Source of the DNA: Rhizobiaceae bacterium
GTDB lineage: Bacteria > Pseudomonadota > Alphaproteobacteria > Rhizobiales > Rhizobiaceae
Assembly (NCBI GenBank): GCA_017644005.1
Contig: JAEPMJ010000003.1
Span: 1-64,000 of the forward strand
Reading direction: 5' to 3'
Length of the DNA: 64,000 nucleotides
The position numbers and the translations under genes were made by a program. Numbering within the stretch: the first letter of the stretch is position 1; every line of letters begins with the position of its first letter. The notes under the pieces were generated by a model. That model did not search any database, was not told where the DNA came from, and worked only from the letters and a program-made list of their open reading frames with translations. This document shows positions 1 through 12,131 of the stretch, one piece after another.

Positions 1-1
1 C

Positions 2-127
2 GGTGACAATGTCACGGTGGATGTCGAGCTGATCGTGCCGATCGCCATGGAAGAGAAGCTGCGCTTCGCTATCCGCGAAGGCGGACGCACCGTCGGTGCA
101 GGCATCGTCGCAAGCATCACGGAATAA
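2..127 (+). CDS. tuf: Elongation factor Tu, C-terminal fragment (5' truncated by window)
   Basis: Translation [41 protein letters not shown] is the EF-Tu C-terminus; upstream of rpsJ as expected. Confidence 0.97.
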   Translation, partial: GDNVTVDVELIVPIAMEEKLRFAIREGGRTVGAGIVASITE

Positions 128-198
128 AAACAAAAGTCTGATGTCGGTACCGGGCGGTGCCAGATGGCTGCGCCCGGAAACGACCCGAAGGAACTGAC

Positions 199-507
199 AT
201 GAACGGACAGAATATCCGCATTCGCCTCAAGGCGTTCGATCACCGGGTGCTCGACACGTCCACGAAAGAGATTGTGTCGACCGCCAAGCGGACCGGCGCA
301 AGCGTTCGCGGGCCCATTCCGCTGCCGACCCGGATCGAGAAGTTCACGGTCAACCGGTCGCCGCACATCGACAAGAAGAGCCGTGAGCAGTTCGAGATGC
401 GCACGCACAAGCGGCTGCTCGATATCGTCGACCCCACACCGCAGACGGTGGACGCGCTGATGAAGCTCGACCTCGCCGCCGGCGTGGATGTTGAAATCAA
501 GCTCTAA
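199..507 (+). CDS. rpsJ: 30S ribosomal protein S10
   Basis: [19 protein letters not shown]... ; start placed at internal ATG 199 of the ORF. Confidence 0.97.
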   Translation: MNGQNIRIRLKAFDHRVLDTSTKEIVSTAKRTGASVRGPIPLPTRIEKFTVNRSPHIDKKSREQFEMRTHKRLLDIVDPTPQTVDALMKLDLAAGVDVEIKL

Positions 508-569
508 GGAGCTGGACATGAGCCGCCGCCTGCGAAAGCGGGCCGGCTCCTCTGAAGGAAGATGAACCG

Positions 570-1316
570 ATGCGTTCAGGTGTAATTGCACAGAAGGTAG
601 GGATGACCCGCATCTACAATGATGCCGGGGAACATGTCCCTGTCACCGTGCTGCGCATGGAAAACTGCCAGGTCGTGGCGCAGCGTACGCAGGAGAAGAA
701 TGGCTACACCGCCGTTCAGCTCGGCGTGGGGCTGGCCAAGGTTAAGAATACATCGAAGGCCCTGCGCGGCCATTTCGCGACTGCTTCGGTCGAGCCGAAG
801 TCGAAAGTCGCGGAGTTCCGCGTGTCGCCGGACAACATGATCGATGTCGGTGCCGAACTGACCGCCGATCATTTTGTCAGCGGCCAGAAGGTCGACGTGA
901 CCGGTACTTCGATCGGTAAGGGTTTCCAGGGTGTGATGAAGCGCCACAATTTCGGTGGCGGCCGCGCAACCCACGGTAACTCGGTTTCGCACCGTTCGCA
1001 CGGTTCGACCGGCCAGCGCCAGGATCCTGGCAAGGTGTTCAAGGGCAAGAAGATGGCCGGCCACATGGGTTCGACCCGCGTGACCACGCAGAACCTGGAA
1101 GTCGTTTCGACCGACTCCGAACGCGGCCTGATCCTGGTTCGCGGCGCGGTTCCCGGCTCCAAGGGTGCCTGGATCTACGTTCGTGACGCCGTGAAGGCGC
1201 CGCTTCCGGACAATGCGCCGAAGCCGGCCGGCATCCGTGCCGCAGCCGCCAAGGCCGAACCCGTCGCAGATGCAGCGCCGGCAGCAGAAGCCACCGCAGC
1301 CGAGGGAGCTGAGTGA
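570..1316 (+). CDS. rplC: 50S ribosomal protein L3 (Ala-rich C-terminal extension)
   Basis: [28 protein letters not shown]; gene order. Confidence 0.97.
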   Translation: MRSGVIAQKVGMTRIYNDAGEHVPVTVLRMENCQVVAQRTQEKNGYTAVQLGVGLAKVKNTSKALRGHFATASVEPKSKVAEFRVSPDNMIDVGAELTADHFVSGQKVDVTGTSIGKGFQGVMKRHNFGGGRATHGNSVSHRSHGSTGQRQDPGKVFKGKKMAGHMGSTRVTTQNLEVVSTDSERGLILVRGAVPGSKGAWIYVRDAVKAPLPDNAPKPAGIRAAAAKAEPVADAAPAAEATAAEGAE

Positions 1317-1936
1317 TGGACGTGAAGATGACCACGCTCGCCGGCAAGGATGCGGGCAAGCTGAAACTGTCCGAGGCGATTTTCGGTCTCGAGCCGCGCG
1401 AAGACATCCTGCAGCGTGTCGTGCGCTGGCAGCTGGCCAAGAAGCAGCAGGGTACGCATCAGGCCAAGGGGCGCGCGGATATTTCGCGTACCGGTGCCAA
1501 GATGTACCGCCAGAAGGGTACGGGCCGCGCCCGTCACTCCTCGGCGCGTGCTCCGCAGTTCCGCGGCGGCGGCAAGGCCCACGGCCCGGTGGCGCGCAGC
1601 CACGCGATCGACCTTCCGAAGAAGGTTCGCGCGCTTGGCCTGAAGCATGCACTTTCGGCGAAGGTGAAGGGCGAGCAGCTCATCATCATCGACGATCTGG
1701 CGGTGAAGGATGCCAAGACCAAGGCGCTGATCGACGCGCTGGGCAAGCTTGGCCTGTCCAATGCGCTGGTGATCGGCGGTGCCGAGCTCGACGTGAATTT
1801 CCGCCGCGCCGCGTCGAACATTCCCAATATCGACGTGCTGCCGGTTCAGGGCATCAACGTCTACGACATTTTGCGCCGTGGCACGCTCGTCCTTTCCAAG
1901 GCGGCTGTCGAGGCTCTCGAGGAGCGCTTCAAATGA
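1316..1936 (+). CDS. rplD: 50S ribosomal protein L4
   Basis: L4 sequence ([30 protein letters not shown]); gene order. Confidence 0.97.
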   Translation: MDVKMTTLAGKDAGKLKLSEAIFGLEPREDILQRVVRWQLAKKQQGTHQAKGRADISRTGAKMYRQKGTGRARHSSARAPQFRGGGKAHGPVARSHAIDLPKKVRALGLKHALSAKVKGEQLIIIDDLAVKDAKTKALIDALGKLGLSNALVIGGAELDVNFRRAASNIPNIDVLPVQGINVYDILRRGTLVLSKAAVEALEERFK

Positions 1937-2226
1937 CTGACCTTCGCCATTACGACGTGATCGTCAGCCCGGTCGTGACCGAAAAGTCGACACTTGCCTC
2001 GGAGAACAACCAGGTGGTGTTCAACGTGTCGCGCAAGGCGACCAAGCCGGAAATCAAGGCAGCCGTCGAAGCGCTTTTCAGTGTCAAGGTGACGGGTGTG
2101 AACACGCTGCTGCGCAAGGGCAAGGTGAAGCGCTTCCGCGGCACGATCGGTCGCCAGAGCGACGTTAAAAAGGCAGTCGTGACGCTGGCCGAAGGCCAGT
2201 CGATCGATATCGCCACTGGCCTCTGA
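1933..2226 (+). CDS. rplW: 50S ribosomal protein L23
   Basis: [27 protein letters not shown] overlaps rplD stop. Confidence 0.97.
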   Translation: MTDLRHYDVIVSPVVTEKSTLASENNQVVFNVSRKATKPEIKAAVEALFSVKVTGVNTLLRKGKVKRFRGTIGRQSDVKKAVVTLAEGQSIDIATGL

Positions 2227-2240
2227 GCGGAGACAGGACA

Positions 2241-3074
2241 ATGGCACTTAAGAAATTCAATCCGGTCACGCCAGGGCAGCGCCAGCTGGTCATCGTCGAC
2301 CGCTCCGGCCTGTACAAGGGCAAGCCGGTCAAGGGCCTCACCGAGGGCCTGACCAGCAAGGGCGGCCGCAACAATCATGGCCGTGTCACCACGCGTTTCC
2401 GCGGTGGCGGCCACAAGCGGACCTACCGCATCATCGACTTCAAGCGGCGCAAGCACGATGTGACGGCAACCGTCGAACGCATCGAATACGATCCGAACCG
2501 GACCGCATTCATCGCGTTGCTGAAATACGCAGATGGTGAGTTGAGCTACATTCTGGCTCCGCAGCGTCTGTCGGTTGGCGACACTGTGATTGCCGCCGCT
2601 TCGGCTGACGTGAAGCCGGGCAATGCGATGCCGCTTTCGGCGATGCCGGTCGGCACGATCGTGCACAATGTCGAGTTGAAGCCGGGCAAGGGCGGCCAGA
2701 TCGCCCGCTCCGCAGGTGCTTACGCACAGCTCGTCGGCCGCGATCAGGGCATGGCGATCCTGCGGCTCAACTCGGGCGAGCAGCGTCTCGTTCAGGGCAG
2801 CTGCTTCGCAACCGTGGGCGCGGTGTCGAATCCCGACCACGGCAACATCAATCTTGGCAAGGCTGGCCGTTCGCGCTGGCTCGGCCGTCGCCCGCACAAT
2901 CGCGGCGTGACCATGAACCCGGTCGATCACCCGCATGGCGGCGGTGAAGGCCGTACCTCTGGCGGCCGCCACCCGGTTACACCGTGGGGCAAGCCGACCA
3001 AGGGTAAACGGACCCGGTCAAACAAGTTGACCGACAAATTCATCATGCGCTCGCGCCATCAGCGCAAGAAATAG
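2241..3074 (+). CDS. rplB: 50S ribosomal protein L2
   Basis: [17 protein letters not shown]...[26 protein letters not shown]. Confidence 0.98.
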   Translation: MALKKFNPVTPGQRQLVIVDRSGLYKGKPVKGLTEGLTSKGGRNNHGRVTTRFRGGGHKRTYRIIDFKRRKHDVTATVERIEYDPNRTAFIALLKYADGELSYILAPQRLSVGDTVIAAASADVKPGNAMPLSAMPVGTIVHNVELKPGKGGQIARSAGAYAQLVGRDQGMAILRLNSGEQRLVQGSCFATVGAVSNPDHGNINLGKAGRSRWLGRRPHNRGVTMNPVDHPHGGGEGRTSGGRHPVTPWGKPTKGKRTRSNKLTDKFIMRSRHQRKK

Positions 3075-3090
3075 GAAGAGGTAGGCGCAC

Positions 3091-3369
3091 GTGTCCCGTT
3101 CAGTCTGGAAAGGCCCGTTCATCGACGGCTACCTGCTCAAGAAAGCGGACAAGGTCCGCGAGGGCGGCCGCAACGAGGTGATCAAGATCTGGAGCCGTCG
3201 CTCCACGATCCTGCCGCAGTTCGTCGGTCTCACCTGGGGTGTCTACAACGGCCAGAAACATATCCCGGTCTCTGTCTCCGAAGAGATGGTCGGCCACAAG
3301 TTCGGCGAGTTTGCTCCGACCCGTACCTATTACGGCCACGGCGCGGACAAGAAGGCGAAGAGGAAGTAA
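3091..3369 (+). CDS. rpsS: 30S ribosomal protein S19
   Basis: [21 protein letters not shown]. Confidence 0.98.
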   Translation: MSRSVWKGPFIDGYLLKKADKVREGGRNEVIKIWSRRSTILPQFVGLTWGVYNGQKHIPVSVSEEMVGHKFGEFAPTRTYYGHGADKKAKRK

Positions 3370-3370
3370 A

Positions 3371-3760
3371 ATGGGCAAGCCCAAAACTCCGCGCCCCGTG
3401 GCCGAAAATGAGGCCCGTGCAGTTGCTCGCACCATCCGTGTGAGCCCGCAGAAGCTGAATCTCGTCGCTGCGATGATCCGCGGCAAGAAGGTTCAGGCGG
3501 CGCTGCATGACCTGGAATTTTCGCGCAAGCGCATTGCCGGCACGGTTCGCAAGACCCTGGAATCGGCTATCGCGAATGCCGAAAACAACCATGACCTCGA
3601 TGTCGATGCGCTGATCGTTGCCGAAGCTTATGTCGGCAAGTCGATCACCATGAAGCGGTTTCACACCCGTGGCCGCGGCCGTGCATCGCGTATCGAGAAG
3701 CCATTCTCGAACCTGACGATCGTGGTTCGCGAAGTTGAAGAGAAAGCGGAGGCCGCCTGA
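3371..3760 (+). CDS. rplV: 50S ribosomal protein L22
   Basis: [36 protein letters not shown] at 3371. Confidence 0.97.
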   Translation: MGKPKTPRPVAENEARAVARTIRVSPQKLNLVAAMIRGKKVQAALHDLEFSRKRIAGTVRKTLESAIANAENNHDLDVDALIVAEAYVGKSITMKRFHTRGRGRASRIEKPFSNLTIVVREVEEKAEAA

Positions 3761-4464
3761 TGGGCCAGAAAATCAACCCGATCGGCCTGAGACTCGGCAT
3801 CAACCGTACCTGGGATTCGCGCTGGTTTGCGAATTCGGGCGAGTACGGGAAGCTGCTGCACGAGGATCTCAAGATCCGCGAATATCTTGAGAAGGAGCTG
3901 AAGCAGGCTGCCGTCTCCAAGATTGTGATCGAGCGTCCGCACAAGAAGTGCCGGGTGACGATCCATGCGGCCAGGCCTGGTCTGATTATCGGCAAGAAGG
4001 GCGCCGACATCGAAAAGCTTCGCAAGAAGCTGACCGCGATGACGCAATCGGAAACGCACCTCAACATCGTTGAAGTGCGCAAGCCGGAGATCGACGCCAC
4101 GCTGGTTGCTCAGTCGATCGCCCAGCAGCTTGAGCGCCGCGTTGCATTCCGCCGCGCCATGAAGCGCGCCGTGCAGTCGGCGATGCGCCTCGGCGCAGAG
4201 GGCATTCGCATCAATTGCGGTGGCCGTCTCGGCGGTGCGGAGATTGCGCGCATGGAATGGTACCGCGAAGGCCGCGTTCCGCTGCACACGCTGCGCGCAG
4301 ATGTCGATTACGGCACGGCAGAGGCGCAGACTGCTTACGGCATCTGTGGCGTGAAGGTCTGGATATTCAAAGGCGAGATTCTCGAGCACGACCCGATGGC
4401 GTCCGAGCGTCGCGCAATTGAGGGCGATTCCCACGGCTCGTCGCGTCGTCGCGAAAACGCCTGA
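3760..4464 (+). CDS. rpsC: 30S ribosomal protein S3
   Basis: [24 protein letters not shown] with KH-domain motif. Confidence 0.98.
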   Translation: MGQKINPIGLRLGINRTWDSRWFANSGEYGKLLHEDLKIREYLEKELKQAAVSKIVIERPHKKCRVTIHAARPGLIIGKKGADIEKLRKKLTAMTQSETHLNIVEVRKPEIDATLVAQSIAQQLERRVAFRRAMKRAVQSAMRLGAEGIRINCGGRLGGAEIARMEWYREGRVPLHTLRADVDYGTAEAQTAYGICGVKVWIFKGEILEHDPMASERRAIEGDSHGSSRRRENA

Positions 4465-4498
4465 GCAGGCCGCTAGAAGGATTTGGAGTTAGAGAACG

Positions 4499-4912
4499 AT
4501 GCTGCAGCCCAAGCGCACAAAGTTCCGCAAGCAGTTCAAGGGACGCATCCATGGCACGGCCAAGGGCGGCACCGACCTGAACTTCGGCGGCTATGGCCTG
4601 AAGGCACTCGAGCCCAACCGCGTTACAGCGCGTGAGATCGAAGCGGCACGCCGCGCGATCACCCGCCAGATGAAGCGTCAGGGCCGTGTGTGGATCCGTA
4701 TTTTCCCGGACGTTCCGGTGACCTCGAAGCCTACCGAAGTCCGTATGGGTAAGGGCAAGGGCTCCGTCGACTACTGGGTGGCCAGGGTAAAGCCCGGCCG
4801 CGTCATGTTCGAGATCGACGGCGTTAATGAAGAAACCGCACGCGAAGCGCTGCGCCTGGGCGCGGCCAAGCTCTCGGTGCGCACGCGCTTCGTCCAGCGC
4901 ATTTCTGACTAG
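4499..4912 (+). CDS. rplP: 50S ribosomal protein L16
   Basis: [19 protein letters not shown]. Confidence 0.98.
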   Translation: MLQPKRTKFRKQFKGRIHGTAKGGTDLNFGGYGLKALEPNRVTAREIEAARRAITRQMKRQGRVWIRIFPDVPVTSKPTEVRMGKGKGSVDYWVARVKPGRVMFEIDGVNEETAREALRLGAAKLSVRTRFVQRISD

Positions 4913-4926
4913 GAGAGGGCGAGACG

Positions 4927-5127
4927 ATGAAGGCCGTGGATGTACGGGCAAAGACGCCCGACCAGCTGAGCGATGACCTCGCAGCTCTGAAGAAGGAGCA
5001 GTTCAATCTGCGCTTCCAGAAAGCGACGGGTCAGCTTGAGAAAACCGCGCGCGTCCGGCAGATCCGCCGCGACATCGCGCGCATCAAAACTGTGCTGGCC
5101 GAAAAGTCGGCCGCCAAGAAGGCTTGA
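4927..5127 (+). CDS. rpmC: 50S ribosomal protein L29
   Basis: [36 protein letters not shown]. Confidence 0.97.
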   Translation: MKAVDVRAKTPDQLSDDLAALKKEQFNLRFQKATGQLEKTARVRQIRRDIARIKTVLAEKSAAKKA

Positions 5128-5137
5128 GGACTAAGAG

Positions 5138-5401
5138 ATGCCAAAGCGCGTGATGCAGGGCACGGTCGTAAGCGACAAGAACGACAAGACGGTCGTCGTC
5201 CGTGTCGAGCGCCGCTTCACTCATCCGGTCATGAAAAAGACCGTGCGGATGACGAAGAACTACAAGGCGCATGACGAAAGCAACGCCTGCAAGGTCGGCG
5301 ATATCGTCCAGATCGAAGAGTCGCGTCCGATCTCGAAGGACAAGACCTGGGTCGTGCTTGCGGGTGCGGACAGCGAGAAGAAGCCGGCGAAAGCCGGGTA
5401 A
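5138..5401 (+). CDS. rpsQ: 30S ribosomal protein S17
   Basis: [36 protein letters not shown]. Confidence 0.97.
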   Translation: MPKRVMQGTVVSDKNDKTVVVRVERRFTHPVMKKTVRMTKNYKAHDESNACKVGDIVQIEESRPISKDKTWVVLAGADSEKKPAKAG

Positions 5402-5467
5402 CCCACGAATTTGAATGCCGGGCAGGGCGGATATCCCGCCCCAAGATAGAATAGAAGGCGGCCAGTC

Positions 5468-5836
5468 ATGATTCAGATGCAAACAAACCTCGACGTCGCG
5501 GATAATTCCGGCGCCCGTCGTGTCATGTGCATCAAGGTGCTTGGCGGTTCGAAGCGGAAATATGCTTCCGTTGGCGACGTCATTGTGGTGTCGGTCAAGG
5601 AAGCCATTCCGCGCGGCCGTGTGAAGAAGGGCGATGTGATGAAGGCGGTCGTCGTGCGTACCGCCAAGGACATCCGCCGTCCCGATGGCAGCGTGATCCG
5701 CTTCGACAAGAACGCGGCCGTGCTCGTCGACAACAAGAAAGAACCGATCGGTACCCGTATCTTCGGGCCCGTGCCGCGCGAACTGCGTGCACGCAGCCAC
5801 ATGAAGATCATTTCGCTGGCGCCGGAAGTACTCTGA
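5468..5836 (+). CDS. rplN: 50S ribosomal protein L14
   Basis: [28 protein letters not shown]. Confidence 0.98.
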   Translation: MIQMQTNLDVADNSGARRVMCIKVLGGSKRKYASVGDVIVVSVKEAIPRGRVKKGDVMKAVVVRTAKDIRRPDGSVIRFDKNAAVLVDNKKEPIGTRIFGPVPRELRARSHMKIISLAPEVL

Positions 5837-5849
5837 GGAACCGCGGACA

Positions 5850-6164
5850 ATGAACAAGATTCGCAAAGGCGACAACGTCGTGGTGCTCGCCGGCAAGGAC
5901 AAGGGCCGAACCGGTGAAGTGCTGCGCGTTATTCCGAAGGAAGACCGTGCCCTGGTGCGCGGCATCAACATGGTCGTGCGCCACCAGCGCCAGACCCAGG
6001 CTCAGGAAGGCGGGCTGATCCGCAAGGAAGCTCCGATCCACCTTTCGAACCTGGCTGTCGCCGATCCCAAGGACGGAAAGCCCACTCGCGTCGGTTTCCG
6101 GGTCGAGAAGGACGGCACCAAGGTGCGGGTCGCAAAGCGCTCGGGAGACGTGATCAATGGCTGA
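5850..6164 (+). CDS. rplX: 50S ribosomal protein L24
   Basis: [24 protein letters not shown] (KOW). Confidence 0.97.
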   Translation: MNKIRKGDNVVVLAGKDKGRTGEVLRVIPKEDRALVRGINMVVRHQRQTQAQEGGLIRKEAPIHLSNLAVADPKDGKPTRVGFRVEKDGTKVRVAKRSGDVING

Positions 6165-6714
6165 CGCTAAGTACGAACCGCGGCTGAAGAAGCTCTACCG
6201 CGACACCATCCGTGGCGCGATGCAGGAGCAGTTCAGCTATGCCAACGGCATGCAGGTGCCGCGGCTGGACAAGATCGTGATCAATATGGGCGTTGGCGAA
6301 GCCACGGCGGATTCCAAGAAGCCGTCGGTTGCCGCCGAGGATCTGGCTATGATCGCCGGTCAGCGCCCGGTCATCACCCATGCCCGCAATTCCATTGCCG
6401 GCTTCAAGGTGCGTGAGAATATGCCGATCGGCGCCAAGGTAACCTTGCGCCGCGACCGCATGTACGAGTTCCTGGATCGCCTGATCACCATCGCGCTGCC
6501 GCGTGTCCGCGACTTCCGCGGCCTAAATCCGAAGAGCTTCGACGGACGCGGCAATTTTGCGATGGGCATCAAGGAGCACATCGTGTTTCCCGAGATCAAC
6601 TACGACAAGGTCGATCAGATCTGGGGAATGGATATCATCGTTTGTACGACCGCCGAAACGGACGACGAAGCACGCGCTCTCCTGCGCGCCTTCAACTTCC
6701 CCTTCCGGCAGTAA
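6157..6714 (+). CDS. rplE: 50S ribosomal protein L5
   Basis: [26 protein letters not shown]; overlaps rplX end. Confidence 0.98.
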   Translation: MADAKYEPRLKKLYRDTIRGAMQEQFSYANGMQVPRLDKIVINMGVGEATADSKKPSVAAEDLAMIAGQRPVITHARNSIAGFKVRENMPIGAKVTLRRDRMYEFLDRLITIALPRVRDFRGLNPKSFDGRGNFAMGIKEHIVFPEINYDKVDQIWGMDIIVCTTAETDDEARALLRAFNFPFRQ

Positions 6715-6741
6715 CGGCAGCGAAAAAGGAAGATTTGCGAA

Positions 6742-7047
6742 ATGGCAAAGACCAGTGCAGTCGAAAAGAACGAGCGCCGTCGCAAGATGGTCGCGCGCTA
6801 TGCGTCCAAGCGCAAGGCGCTGAAGGCGATCATCATGGACAAGAACCAGCCCATGGAAGAGCGTTTCCGCGCTCAGATGAAGCTGGCCGCGCTGCCGCGC
6901 AATTCCGCGCCCTCGCGTATTCGCAACCGCTGCGAGGTAACGGGCCGTCCGCGCGCGTTCTACCGCAAGCTGAAGCTGTCGCGTATCGCGCTGCGTGAAT
7001 TGGGCAACATGGGCAAGATCCCTGGCCTCGTTAAGTCGAGCTGGTAA
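6742..7047 (+). CDS. rpsN: 30S ribosomal protein S14 (zinc-independent type)
   Basis: 101 aa, [26 protein letters not shown]. Confidence 0.97.
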   Translation: MAKTSAVEKNERRRKMVARYASKRKALKAIIMDKNQPMEERFRAQMKLAALPRNSAPSRIRNRCEVTGRPRAFYRKLKLSRIALRELGNMGKIPGLVKSSW

Positions 7048-7058
7048 GGAGCACCGTT

Positions 7059-7457
7059 ATGGCACTGAGTGATCCCCTCGGCGATATGCTGACCCGCATC
7101 CGCAACGCGTATGGCCGCAAGAAGTCCAAGGTTTCGACCCCGGCTTCGCGCCTTCGCGCCCGCGTTCTCGACGTGATGAAGTCGGAAGGCTACATCCGTG
7201 ACTACACCCAGGTCGATTTCGACAACGGCAAGTCCGAGATCGAAATCGAGCTGAAATATTACGAGGGCGAGCCCGTCATTCGCGAGATCGCCCGCGTTTC
7301 GAAGCCGGGCCGCCGCGTTTATGCATCGGTGAAGTCCATTCCGCAGGTGGCCAATGGCCTCGGCATCTCCATCCTTTCGACCCCCAAGGGTGTGATGGCA
7401 GACCACGAGGCACGCGAACAGAATGTCGGCGGAGAAGTTCTCTGCCAGATTTTCTGA
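7059..7457 (+). CDS. rpsH: 30S ribosomal protein S8
   Basis: [25 protein letters not shown]. Confidence 0.98.
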   Translation: MALSDPLGDMLTRIRNAYGRKKSKVSTPASRLRARVLDVMKSEGYIRDYTQVDFDNGKSEIEIELKYYEGEPVIREIARVSKPGRRVYASVKSIPQVANGLGISILSTPKGVMADHEAREQNVGGEVLCQIF

Positions 7458-7496
7458 TCTGGGCCCAACAGGATTTAGAAGACGAGGACGCTAGAT

Positions 7497-8030
7497 ATGT
7501 CTCGTATTGGTAAGAAGCCCGTGGCCGTGCCGGACGGCGTGACCGCAACCGTGGACGGTCAGACCGTCTCGGCGAAGGGGCCGAAGGGCGAACTGAGATT
7601 TGTCGTCAACGACGAGGTTCTGGTGAAGCTCGAAGACGGCAAGATCGATGTGTCGCCACGCGATCAGTCGAAGGTGGCACGCTCCAAATGGGGTATGTCG
7701 CGCACGCAGATCTCGAACATTCTTTCCGGCGTGAAAGATGGGTTCGAGAAGCGGCTGGAGATCAACGGCGTCGGCTACCGTGCCGCCATGCAGGGCAAGA
7801 ACCTGCAGCTGGCTCTGGGTTTCAGCCATGACGTGGTTTACGAGGTGCCGGAAGGCATCACGATCCAGGTGCCGAAGCCGACGGAAATCGTCGTTTCGGG
7901 CATCGACAAGCAGCAGGTCGGCCAGGTCGCAGCCGAAATCCGCAAATATCGCGGTCCCGAGCCCTACAAGGGCAAGGGCGTGAAGTATGCGGACGAGCGG
8001 ATCGTGCGCAAGGAAGGCAAGAAGAAGTAA
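7497..8030 (+). CDS. rplF: 50S ribosomal protein L6
   Basis: [33 protein letters not shown]. Confidence 0.98.
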   Translation: MSRIGKKPVAVPDGVTATVDGQTVSAKGPKGELRFVVNDEVLVKLEDGKIDVSPRDQSKVARSKWGMSRTQISNILSGVKDGFEKRLEINGVGYRAAMQGKNLQLALGFSHDVVYEVPEGITIQVPKPTEIVVSGIDKQQVGQVAAEIRKYRGPEPYKGKGVKYADERIVRKEGKKK

Positions 8031-8143
8031 GGGTTTAGCTTGTAGCTACGCCCGGAGTTGGAAAACGCCACGGTGCGCGGTCGCGGGAGGCATTGGTTCC
8101 TACCGCAAATGGCCGCTCCCGTTTTACAAGGCAGGAACTGAAA

Positions 8144-8503
8144 ATGGCTTCCAAGGAATCCACGCAGCGCCGCGCTCAGCGCATTCGCCGTCAGATCAAG
8201 AAGGTCGCCGGCGAGCGCCTGCGCCTCACCGTCTACCGCTCGTCGAAGAACATCTACGCTCAGGTGATCGACGACACGAAGGGACACACCGTCGCTTCGG
8301 CATCGACGCTCGAGAAGGACCTGAAGGGTTCGCTCAAGACCGGTGCGGATGCCGCTGCGGCAGCAGCCGTCGGCAAGCTGGTTGCGGAGCGGGCCAAGAA
8401 GGCCGGCGTCAAGGAAGTGGTGTTCGATCGTGGGCCGTACATCTTCCACGGCCGCGTGAAGGCTCTTGCCGATGCCGCGCGCGAAGGCGGCCTCAGCTTC
8501 TAA
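8144..8503 (+). CDS. rplR: 50S ribosomal protein L18
   Basis: [28 protein letters not shown]; start at ATG 8144 rather than ORF start 8093. Confidence 0.95.
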   Translation: MASKESTQRRAQRIRRQIKKVAGERLRLTVYRSSKNIYAQVIDDTKGHTVASASTLEKDLKGSLKTGADAAAAAAVGKLVAERAKKAGVKEVVFDRGPYIFHGRVKALADAAREGGLSF

Positions 8504-8575
8504 TCAACCGTCCGGGACCGAAAAGACCGGACATTCATCAACGGTGCTATCCGGAAAAGAACAAGGAACAGGATC

Positions 8576-9136
8576 ATGGCACAAGATCGTAGGGACGGCG
8601 GACGCGGCCGTGACCGGGATGCTGACGACGGTTTCGTCGACAAGCTAGTCCACATCAATCGTGTCGCAAAAGTCGTCAAGGGCGGACGCCGTTTCGGCTT
8701 TGCTGCACTCGTCGTCGTCGGCGACCAGAAGGGCCGCGTTGGCTTTGGCCATGGCAAGGCGCGCGAAGTGCCGGAGGCGATCCGCAAGGCAACCGAGAGC
8801 GCCAAGCGCGACATGATCTTCGTGCCGCTGCGTTCGGGCCGCACGCTCCACCATGACGTGGAAGGCCGCTGGGGTGCCGGCAAGGTGCTTCTACGCACCG
8901 CAAAGGCCGGTACCGGAATCATCGCCGGCGGTCCCATGCGTGCTGTCTTCGAGACGCTCGGCATGCACGACGTTGTCGCCAAGTCGCTGGGGTCTTCAAA
9001 CCCCTATAACATGGTGCGGGCGACTTTCGAGGCGCTGAAGGGGCAGATGCATCCGAAGGATGTCGCTGCGCAGCGCGGCATCAAGTACTCGACCTTGCAG
9101 GCGCGCCGCGGTGCCGCCGCAACGGCCGACGAATAG
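8576..9136 (+). CDS. rpsE: 30S ribosomal protein S5
   Basis: [31 protein letters not shown]. Confidence 0.98.
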   Translation: MAQDRRDGGRGRDRDADDGFVDKLVHINRVAKVVKGGRRFGFAALVVVGDQKGRVGFGHGKAREVPEAIRKATESAKRDMIFVPLRSGRTLHHDVEGRWGAGKVLLRTAKAGTGIIAGGPMRAVFETLGMHDVVAKSLGSSNPYNMVRATFEALKGQMHPKDVAAQRGIKYSTLQARRGAAATADE

Positions 9137-9169
9137 ACGCCAAGCGGCTTGATCAAGGGATAGATGACC

Positions 9170-9367
9170 ATGGCTAGCAAGCAGGGCAAAACCATCACCG
9201 TGGAGCAGATCGGCAGTCCGATCCGCCGTCCGTCCGAGCAGCGCAAGACGCTGATCGGACTTGGCCTCAACAAACTTCACCGCCGCCGCACGCTTGAGGA
9301 TACGCCTTCGGTACGCGGCATGATCGCGCAGGTGCAGCACCTCGTTCGCGTCGTCGACGAGGCTTGA
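9170..9367 (+). CDS. rpmD: 50S ribosomal protein L30
   Basis: [40 protein letters not shown]; alternative ATG at 9164. Confidence 0.95.
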   Translation: MASKQGKTITVEQIGSPIRRPSEQRKTLIGLGLNKLHRRRTLEDTPSVRGMIAQVQHLVRVVDEA

Positions 9368-9389
9368 GCGGAAGCGCAGGAGAGACGAG

Positions 9390-9863
9390 ATGAAACTCAA
9401 CGAATTGCGTGACCGCGACGGCGCATCCAAATCGCGCAAGCGCGTGGGCCGTGGTATCGGCTCCGGCTCGGGCAAGACCGGCGGTCGCGGCGTCAAGGGG
9501 CAGAGCTCGCGCTCGGGTGTAGCCATTAATGGCTTCGAGGGCGGCCAGATGCCGGTTTACCGGCGTCTTCCGAAGCGTGGCTTCAAGAACCCCTTCACCA
9601 AGGATCTCAACATTGTATCCCTGGCGCGTGTGCAGCAGGCGATCGATGCCAAGAAACTTGATGCGAAGAAGCCGGTAACGGCCGAGGCGCTTGTGGAAGC
9701 GGGCGTGCTGCGCCGTGTTCGCGACGGCGTGCGCGTGCTTGGCGACGGTGAGCTTAAGGCGAAGGTGGCTTTCGAAGTCGCCGGTGCGTCGAAGTCGGCG
9801 GTCGAAAAGATCGAAAAGGCCGGCGGCTCGATCAAGCTCCCGGAAGCCAAGGCGGCCGAGTGA
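9390..9863 (+). CDS. rplO: 50S ribosomal protein L15
   Basis: [38 protein letters not shown]. Confidence 0.98.
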   Translation: MKLNELRDRDGASKSRKRVGRGIGSGSGKTGGRGVKGQSSRSGVAINGFEGGQMPVYRRLPKRGFKNPFTKDLNIVSLARVQQAIDAKKLDAKKPVTAEALVEAGVLRRVRDGVRVLGDGELKAKVAFEVAGASKSAVEKIEKAGGSIKLPEAKAAE

Positions 9864-10015
9864 GCGGCATCTTGCCAGGCTCGATCGCACGCGCTTCTCA
9901 CCGGAAATTCACACAAGCCGCGGCTCTCGCGGCTTGCATCCGGCCCGGCCGAGCCCTATCTCGGGGCTTCGGCCGCGCGCCGCTTATCGTGGCCTGATCA
10001 CGCGGAGACCGACTG

Positions 10016-11356
10016 ATGGCTTCGGCTGCTGAACAACTTGCCGCCAATCTCAACTTCTCTGCCTTTGCCAAGGCAGAGGATCTCAAGAAACGCATCTGGT
10101 TCACACTGGGCGCTCTACTGGTCTATCGGCTGGGCACCTATATTCCCATGCCGGGAATCAATCCGGACGCGTTTGCGCAAGCGTTTCAGCAGCAGTCGGG
10201 CGGTGTGCTCGGCATGTTCAACATGTTTGCAGGCGGTGCCGTGGAGCGCATGGCGATCTTCGCGCTCGGCATCATGCCTTACATCTCCGCCTCCATCATC
10301 ATGCAGTTGATGACGTCGGTCGTACCGACGCTCGAACAGCTGAAGAAGGAAGGCGAGCAGGGCCGAAAGGTCATCAATCAGTACACGCGCTACGGCACAG
10401 TGCTTCTGGCAACCGTTCAGGCCTACGGAATCGCCGTCGGGCTCGAAAGCGGGTCCGGTATCGTGACCGATCCGGGCTGGTTCTTCCGCCTCTCTGCAGT
10501 GATCACGCTCGTTGGCGGCACCATGTTCCTGATGTGGCTCGGCGAGCAGATTACCGCACGCGGCATCGGTAACGGCATTTCGCTGATCATCTTTGCCGGC
10601 ATCGTGGCGGGCCTTCCCTCGGCGATCTCCGGAACACTGGAGCTCGGCCGCACCGGCGCTCTGTCGACCGGCATCATCCTGGCCATCATCGTGCTGGCCA
10701 TTGCCGTCATTGGCGTCATCGTGTTCTTTGAGCGTGCGCAGCGCCGGCTTCTGATCCAGTATCCGAAGCGGCAGGTCGGCAACCGCATGTTCCAGGGAGA
10801 TACTTCTCATCTGCCGCTGAAGCTGAACACCGCCGGCGTCATTCCGCCGATCTTCGCATCATCGCTGCTGCTCCTGCCTGCAACCGTGGCCGGTTTCTCA
10901 GACACCTCCACCTTGCCGACCTGGGCAGCCAGCATTCTTGCCGCGCTTGGACACGGCCAGCCGATCTACATGCTGCTCTATGCCGCCATGATCGCGTTCT
11001 TTGCATTCTTCTATACTGCGATCGTGTTCAATCCGAAGGATACCGCCGATCAGCTCAAGAAGCACTCCGGCTTTATCCCCGGCTATCGCCCGGGTGAGCG
11101 GACGGCGGAGTATATCGACTATGTGCTGACGCGTATTACGGTTGTCGGCGCGATTTATCTCGTGATTGTGTGCCTGCTGCCGGAGTTTCTGATTTCGGCC
11201 ACCGGCGTACCCTTCTATCTCGGTGGGACGTCGCTGCTGATCGTGGTCAGCGTCACACTCGATACCGTTGCGCAGGTTCAGGGCCACCTGATCGCGCACC
11301 AGTATGAGGGGCTGATCAAGAAGTCGAAACTTCGCGGGGGTAAAAGAGGGCGATGA
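10016..11356 (+). CDS. secY: Preprotein translocase subunit SecY
   Basis: 446 aa polytopic protein; SecY sequence; position after rplO. Confidence 0.98.
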   Translation: MASAAEQLAANLNFSAFAKAEDLKKRIWFTLGALLVYRLGTYIPMPGINPDAFAQAFQQQSGGVLGMFNMFAGGAVERMAIFALGIMPYISASIIMQLMTSVVPTLEQLKKEGEQGRKVINQYTRYGTVLLATVQAYGIAVGLESGSGIVTDPGWFFRLSAVITLVGGTMFLMWLGEQITARGIGNGISLIIFAGIVAGLPSAISGTLELGRTGALSTGIILAIIVLAIAVIGVIVFFERAQRRLLIQYPKRQVGNRMFQGDTSHLPLKLNTAGVIPPIFASSLLLLPATVAGFSDTSTLPTWAASILAALGHGQPIYMLLYAAMIAFFAFFYTAIVFNPKDTADQLKKHSGFIPGYRPGERTAEYIDYVLTRITVVGAIYLVIVCLLPEFLISATGVPFYLGGTSLLIVVSVTLDTVAQVQGHLIAHQYEGLIKKSKLRGGKRGR

Positions 11357-11940
11357 GGCTGATACTGCTTGGCCCGCCAGGCGCGGGCAAGGGGACCCAG
11401 GCACAAAGACTGGTCGAAAAACACGGCATCCCGCAGCTCTCCACCGGAGACATGCTGCGGGCGGCCGTTGCCGCGCAAACGGAGGTCGGCAAACGCGCCA
11501 AGGCGGTCATGGATGCCGGCGAGCTCGTTTCGGACGAAATCGTGAATGCGATTGTGGCGGAGCGCATCGACCAGGCCGATGCCGCCAATGGCTTTATCCT
11601 CGACGGTTATCCGCGCACGCTGGCTCAGGCCGATGCAGTCGGATCCATGCTGAACGACCGCGGTGTTGAACTCGATGCAGTTGTCGAACTCGTCGTCGAC
11701 GACAAGGCGCTTGTGGGCCGCATCCTGAAGCGTGCCGAAGATGCAAGGGCCGCCGGGCAGCCGGTCCGCAAGGACGACAATGCCGAGGTGTTCGATGAGC
11801 GGCTGCGCGAATACTACAAAAAGACGGCGCCGCTGATCGGCTACTACTACGCCAAAGGCAAGCTCGTCGGTGTGGATGGTATGGCCACCATCGACGATGT
11901 GACGAAAGAAATCGACGGCGTTCTGGTCAAGTTGAGCTAG
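11353..11940 (+). CDS. adk: Adenylate kinase
   Basis: [36 protein letters not shown]. Confidence 0.98.
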   Translation: MRLILLGPPGAGKGTQAQRLVEKHGIPQLSTGDMLRAAVAAQTEVGKRAKAVMDAGELVSDEIVNAIVAERIDQADAANGFILDGYPRTLAQADAVGSMLNDRGVELDAVVELVVDDKALVGRILKRAEDARAAGQPVRKDDNAEVFDERLREYYKKTAPLIGYYYAKGKLVGVDGMATIDDVTKEIDGVLVKLS

Positions 11941-11956
11941 AGCGCCGGTCGCGGAC

Positions 11957-11985
11957 TTGACAGCGGTCGCATTCCAGACTATCGC
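11957..11985 (+). promoter_or_regulatory. Candidate sigma70-type promoter for the rpsM operon (TTGACA-N17-TATCGC)
   Basis: TTGACA at 11957-11962, 17-nt spacer, TATCGC at 11980-11985; in the 191-bp adk-rpsM spacer. Confidence 0.6.
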
Positions 11986-12131
11986 GGCCCGTCTTCCCGT
12001 CAGAACGAATGTGGAGCAGCCCGAAAGGGTGTTTCGCTGATTTTGCATTGAAGATGCCCGCAGGGGCCGGCCTCCACCGGACGCGGGTTCAACGAAGCGC
12101 CGGGTTTTCCGGCATAAATGGAGACGAGAGA

